Source of the DNA: Cercis canadensis
Taxonomy: Eukaryota > Streptophyta > Magnoliopsida > Fabales > Fabaceae
Direction of reading: 5' to 3'
Assembly (NCBI GenBank): GCA_003255065.1
Contig: QAOA01001436.1
Span: forward strand, 706,711-770,710
Length of the DNA: 64,000 bases
In this document: positions 62,901-64,000 of the stretch, piece by piece
How positions within the stretch are numbered: the first letter of the stretch is position 1
Layout of the letters: every line of letters begins with the position of its first letter
The notes under the pieces: generated by a model
Databases searched by the model: none
Told to the model about the DNA's origin: nothing
What the model saw: only the letters and a program-made list of their open reading frames with translations
Made by a program: the position numbers and the translations under genes

Positions 62901-64000
62901 TCAGCTCCAAGGTCATGTGGGGTTTTCCACTGCAAGTCTGCAAGAAAAACCCAAAACTTCAGATAACTTACAAAGAATATGAATAGATGTAAATGCCTCC
63001 GTATTCTCCATGAAATGCTCCAAGATGACTGAAAACCAGATTTTCAAAGAAGCATTATAGATAAATGTTGCAGACACGAGGAGAAAAAGGGACAGAACAT
63101 AGCAGCAAATTTACCATATCCAGGCAAACGGATTTTCTTCTTTTTCTTTTTCTTCCCTGCAAAATTAGGAATCTAATGAGATAGCCTCAACAGAAAATTA
63201 ACAAAAAAGACTTTTGATGGTTTAATCACAGGGGCCTTTATTATTTTCTTTTGTCTCTGCAACTAAATTCAAGGAGAGCACATATATGAAAAGAAAAAAA
63301 AGTAAGACATAGCACCAAATCCACAGTACCTGCCTCACTAGGAGCTAACTTTTGCTGCACTTCTTCCTCAACCAGCTGAGCACTCCCTTGTGAGGCTGGT
63401 TCTTTTACACTCATAGACTCATGAGTAGCTTCAGATATATCAACTGCTCTGGTAGCCCTTACTTTCTCTAATGTCTGCTGCGGGGCAGAGACAGCCTTTC
63501 TTTCATCACCTGTCTCCTGTATTTTTTTTGTTCCATCATTAGCAAGTGACACCTTTTGTTCTCCCTTGGATGCAGCAGAGGAAGTTGGGGATGGAATCTT
63601 AGGCTGTGGACAGCGAGCGGACTCCATATCTGAATTTCAAATCAGGAAGGTAAACAATGTATACCCTAACAAATTGATAAGTCATAAAAGTCTAAGTGTG
63701 AGCCAAATCAAAATAGTTAAGAACCTTGAACTAGGAAAGTGCTCCCTGCATTTTCAGCACTGCTGTTGCCTGACTCCAATATGCGACTAATTGTATCTCT
63801 TAGCGTCTTATTTGGCAAAAGATCATCTGCAAGAATATTGGTAGCGCCACAAACGCACATGGACTTGGAGATAATATAGTCCCTAATACCTGAATCAGAA
63901 TTTAGAATGATATGGTAATACTTTACCCTAACATTTTATGCAATGATTCAAGGCAATAAATGGCAGAGAAGACATCAAAGCATCTAGGATGTTTTGTGCT
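59910..64000 (-). CDS. PQT3/RBBP6-like E3 ubiquitin ligase (partial; 3' part only)
   Basis: Plant relative of RBBP6 (DWNN, zinc knuckle, U-box/RING-like); Arabidopsis PQT3 is an E3 ligase acting in oxidative-stress tolerance. Exons seen, in gene order: 63889-63725, 63629-63330, 63156-63115, 62937-62691, 62486-62367, 62081-62006 and 60581-59910, all in phase. The first visible exon holds the end of the U-box (IRDYIISKSMCVCGATNILADD, then LLPNKTLRD). Next come a Ser/Pro/Glu linker, a lysine run (KKKKKKKIRLPGYD), and a Met/Pro/Gly-rich segment (MQPGMEGFMAPYAGAMPMMG). A charged helix (MSKEEFEAWKADLRRKRESE) follows, then an Arg/Asp/His-rich nuclear-type tail ending RERKHR. The DWNN and zinc-knuckle exons lie beyond the window. 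Bases 63890-64000 look intronic. Confidence 0.88.

Overview
The window is nuclear DNA of a flowering plant, almost certainly a eudicot. The genes are intron-rich with GT-AG borders, AT-rich spacers and short DNA-transposon relics, and every recognisable protein has its closest remembered relative in Arabidopsis-type plants. I cannot fix the genus from the sequence alone; Citrus or another rosid is a guess.

Layout. (1) 2669-3661 (+): tonoplast aquaporin of the TIP2 (delta-TIP) type. (2) 5501-8758 (-): cytosolic leucyl-tRNA synthetase with its whole reading frame in one exon. (3) 9713-12406 (+): formyltetrahydrofolate deformylase (PurU type), head to head with the synthetase. (4) 13471-13903 (+): secreted defensin-like protein with two cysteine-rich domains. 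(5) 14243-15994 (-): VAN3-binding/FORKED-type protein (DUF828 plus PH-like). (6) 16.8-22 kb: gene-poor, with SINE-like, hAT-like and other short-element relics. (7) 22009-22323 (+): 52-residue single-pass membrane protein. (8) 24585-30284 (-): mitochondrial phosphatidylserine decarboxylase, 12 exons. (9) 30.5-34.4 kb: a 1.08 kb terminal-inverted-repeat element and an assembly gap flanked by what looks like the same 814 bases twice. (10) 34758-37884 (+): Gfo/Idh/MocA oxidoreductase. (11) 39018-50700 (+): meiotic MutS homologue MSH4, 24 exons. (12) 52025-54517 (-): ribosomal protein eL15. (13) 56057-56830 (+): plastid isopropylmalate isomerase small subunit. (14) 59910-beyond 63889 (-): 3' part of a PQT3/RBBP6-like E3 ubiquitin ligase whose N-terminal half lies outside the window.

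Exon models were built by hand from splice sites and reading-frame continuity. Where both ends of a gene are inside the window the phases close exactly and the protein lengths fit the families: TIP 250, PurU 326, VAN3-binding 390, PSD1 440, oxidoreductase 374, MSH4 791 and eL15 204 residues.

The genes do not form an operon or an obvious pathway cluster. From memory, TIP2, DUF828, PurU, oxidoreductase, MSH4, eL15 and PQT3 sit close together in the same general order on Arabidopsis chromosome 4 (about At4g17340 to At4g17410), so this looks like an ancient conserved gene block with later insertions. I found no convincing new multi-gene system. The points most worth a second look are the apparent false duplication around the large gap, the two-domain defensin-like gene, the tiny membrane protein, and a possible alternative C-terminus of the leucyl-tRNA synthetase.
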